Shown here piece by piece: positions 4,483 through 5,597 of a DNA stretch of 5,597 nt. Position 1 is the first letter of the stretch. Every line of letters begins with the position of its first letter. The stretch is from an uncultured Salinimicrobium sp. GTDB taxonomy: Bacteria; Bacteroidota; Bacteroidia; Flavobacteriales; Flavobacteriaceae. The notes beneath the pieces were generated by a model. The model saw nothing but the letters and a program-made list of their open reading frames with translations. It ran no database searches and was not told the DNA's origin. Both the position numbers and the translations under genes were made by a program. The stretch covers positions 1-5,597 of the forward strand of contig CAMPJY010000158.1 in NCBI GenBank assembly GCA_946887025.1. Direction: 5' to 3'.

Positions 4483-5597
4483 ATGAAAAATTCAAAGACC
4501 CTGATGTTCTTATTCTCCTCCTTCATTTTCAGCCCCATTCATTCCTTTGCCCAGGAGGGCGCCGGAACGGAAGCTCATGTCAATGCTGGATATGTTGGCA
4601 CTTACACCAAGAAGGAAGGCCATGTGGATGGGAAGGCTGAAGGTATTTATGCCATAACGCAGGATCCGAAGACCGGGGCCCTGAGTCTGGAGGGCACAGT
4701 GGCTGAAGTGACTAATCCTTCCTATGTTAAAACCTCCCCGGATGGCAAATACCTCTATGCGGTGAGTGAACTGGGACCCGGGGATGCCGAATCAGGATTT
4801 GTGCATGCTTTCAGGATACTTCCCAACCAGCAGCTGGAAGAGATCAACTCAGTCTCCTCTGTGGGATTTGCCCCATGTCATATAGCAGTTGACGCTTCCG
4901 GGGATTATGTTTTCGTTTCAAATTACGTCGGAGGGATAGTAGTTCTTTACCAGAAAGAAAAGAATGGAGCATTAAGGGAAAAGCAAGTGCTCAGGTTTGA
5001 GAATCCGGAGCAGTCGCATCCGCACTCCGTCACTTTATCCGAAGATAACAAGCTTGCCTACATTGCTGATTTGGGGAATGACAAGATATGGATCTATAAT
5101 TTTAACCCTGAGAAAGGAGTGCTGAAGCCTCATCCGCAAGTTTCAGTAGCGCTCCCACAAGGGGCGGGGCCAAGGCATCTTGCTTTTTCTGCGGACGGTA
5201 ATTTCATTTTTTCCATGAATGAACTCAACAGCAGTGTGAGCAGTTTTAAGGTTTGGGAAGATGGAAGCTTACAATTACTTCACACGGTTTCCTCCTTACC
5301 CCAAGATTTCGAGGGCAAAAATTCCGGAGCAGATATTCATGTACATCCGTCGGGGAAATTCCTGTACGTTTCCAACAGGGGGCACAACAGTATAGCGGCA
5401 TTTGGAATTGACAATGCTTCCGGGAAACTGAAGCTTCTGGGACATACAAGTACCGGAGGTAAAACTCCAAGAAACTTTTCCATTGGACCTGAAGGCGAAT
5501 TTTTATATGCAGCCAATCAGGATACCGACAGCATAGCTATTTTTAAGATCGATCCTTCCACCGGAAAACTAAAACCCCACCAGGAACCCTTGAAGAT
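4483..5597 (+). CDS. secreted beta-propeller lactonase (6-phosphogluconolactonase/YbhE-like), 3' end outside window
   Basis: 371 codons are visible from ATG 4483; the frame is open to the window edge. The protein belongs to the seven-bladed propeller lactonase family (PF10282 type, E. coli YbhE/Pgl), which hydrolyses sugar lactones. Blade repeats recur about every 50 residues: SYVKTSPDGKYLYAV (80-94), PCHIAVDASGDYVFVSN (131-147), HPHSVTLSEDNKLAYIAD (179-196), GPRHLAFSADGNFIFSMN (229-246), ADIHVHPSGKFLYVSN (283-298) and TPRNFSIGPEGEFLYAAN (328-345). The start is supported by an export signal: MKNSK, a hydrophobic stretch, and cleavage expected after SFA at residue 23 (just before QEGAG). A periplasmic enzyme is thus predicted, unlike cytosolic Pgl of the pentose phosphate route, so its substrate is uncertain. 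Family length suggests only about 5-20 residues are missing. It sits 50 bp after corA with its own candidate promoter. Confidence 0.92.
   Translation, partial: MKNSKTLMFLFSSFIFSPIHSFAQEGAGTEAHVNAGYVGTYTKKEGHVDGKAEGIYAITQDPKTGALSLEGTVAEVTNPSYVKTSPDGKYLYAVSELGPGDAESGFVHAFRILPNQQLEEINSVSSVGFAPCHIAVDASGDYVFVSNYVGGIVVLYQKEKNGALREKQVLRFENPEQSHPHSVTLSEDNKLAYIADLGNDKIWIYNFNPEKGVLKPHPQVSVALPQGAGPRHLAFSADGNFIFSMNELNSSVSSFKVWEDGSLQLLHTVSSLPQDFEGKNSGADIHVHPSGKFLYVSNRGHNSIAAFGIDNASGKLKLLGHTSTGGKTPRNFSIGPEGEFLYAANQDTDSIAIFKIDPSTGKLKPHQEPLK

Overview
The window looks like ordinary chromosomal DNA from a member of the Bacteroidota, most likely a marine-type Flavobacteriia. Four things point that way: a 705-residue RecQ with the long C-terminal helix-turn-helix extension, TAnnTTTG promoter motifs with no Shine-Dalgarno sequences, a small lipoprotein of a family I associate with flavobacteria, and moderate GC genes separated by AT-rich gaps. 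The assignment is inference; no rRNA or other marker gene is present.

Layout. Bases 1-272 (+) are the 3' end of a TruA-type tRNA pseudouridine synthase gene. It converges on a small lipoprotein gene at 324-710 (-). Bases 711-1100 hold no gene. Instead they contain a 264-bp repeat element (813-1076) with 15-bp imperfect terminal inverted repeats enclosing two further levels of nested inverted hairpins. recQ follows at 1101-3218 (-). A 131-bp divergent promoter region (3219-3349) separates it from corA at 3350-4432 (+). After a 50-bp gap with a good TAnnTTTG motif comes a secreted beta-propeller lactonase gene (4483 to the window end, +), truncated by the window edge.

The genes do not form an obvious pathway: tRNA modification, an envelope lipoprotein of unknown role, DNA repair helicase, divalent-cation transport, and a periplasmic lactonase. 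Only corA and the lactonase gene are close enough on one strand to share a transcript, and the lactonase gene seems to have its own promoter. recQ transcripts run toward the repeat element, whose hairpins may end them before the lipoprotein gene.

The most unusual object is the 813-1076 element. It is concentrically symmetric (terminal repeat / hairpin A / hairpin B / B' / A' / terminal repeat). A and A' keep perfect stems despite different stem sequences. It encodes no protein and is best read as a non-autonomous MITE- or REP/BIME-like element mobilised from elsewhere. I found no defence system, CRISPR array, tRNA or complete transposase.
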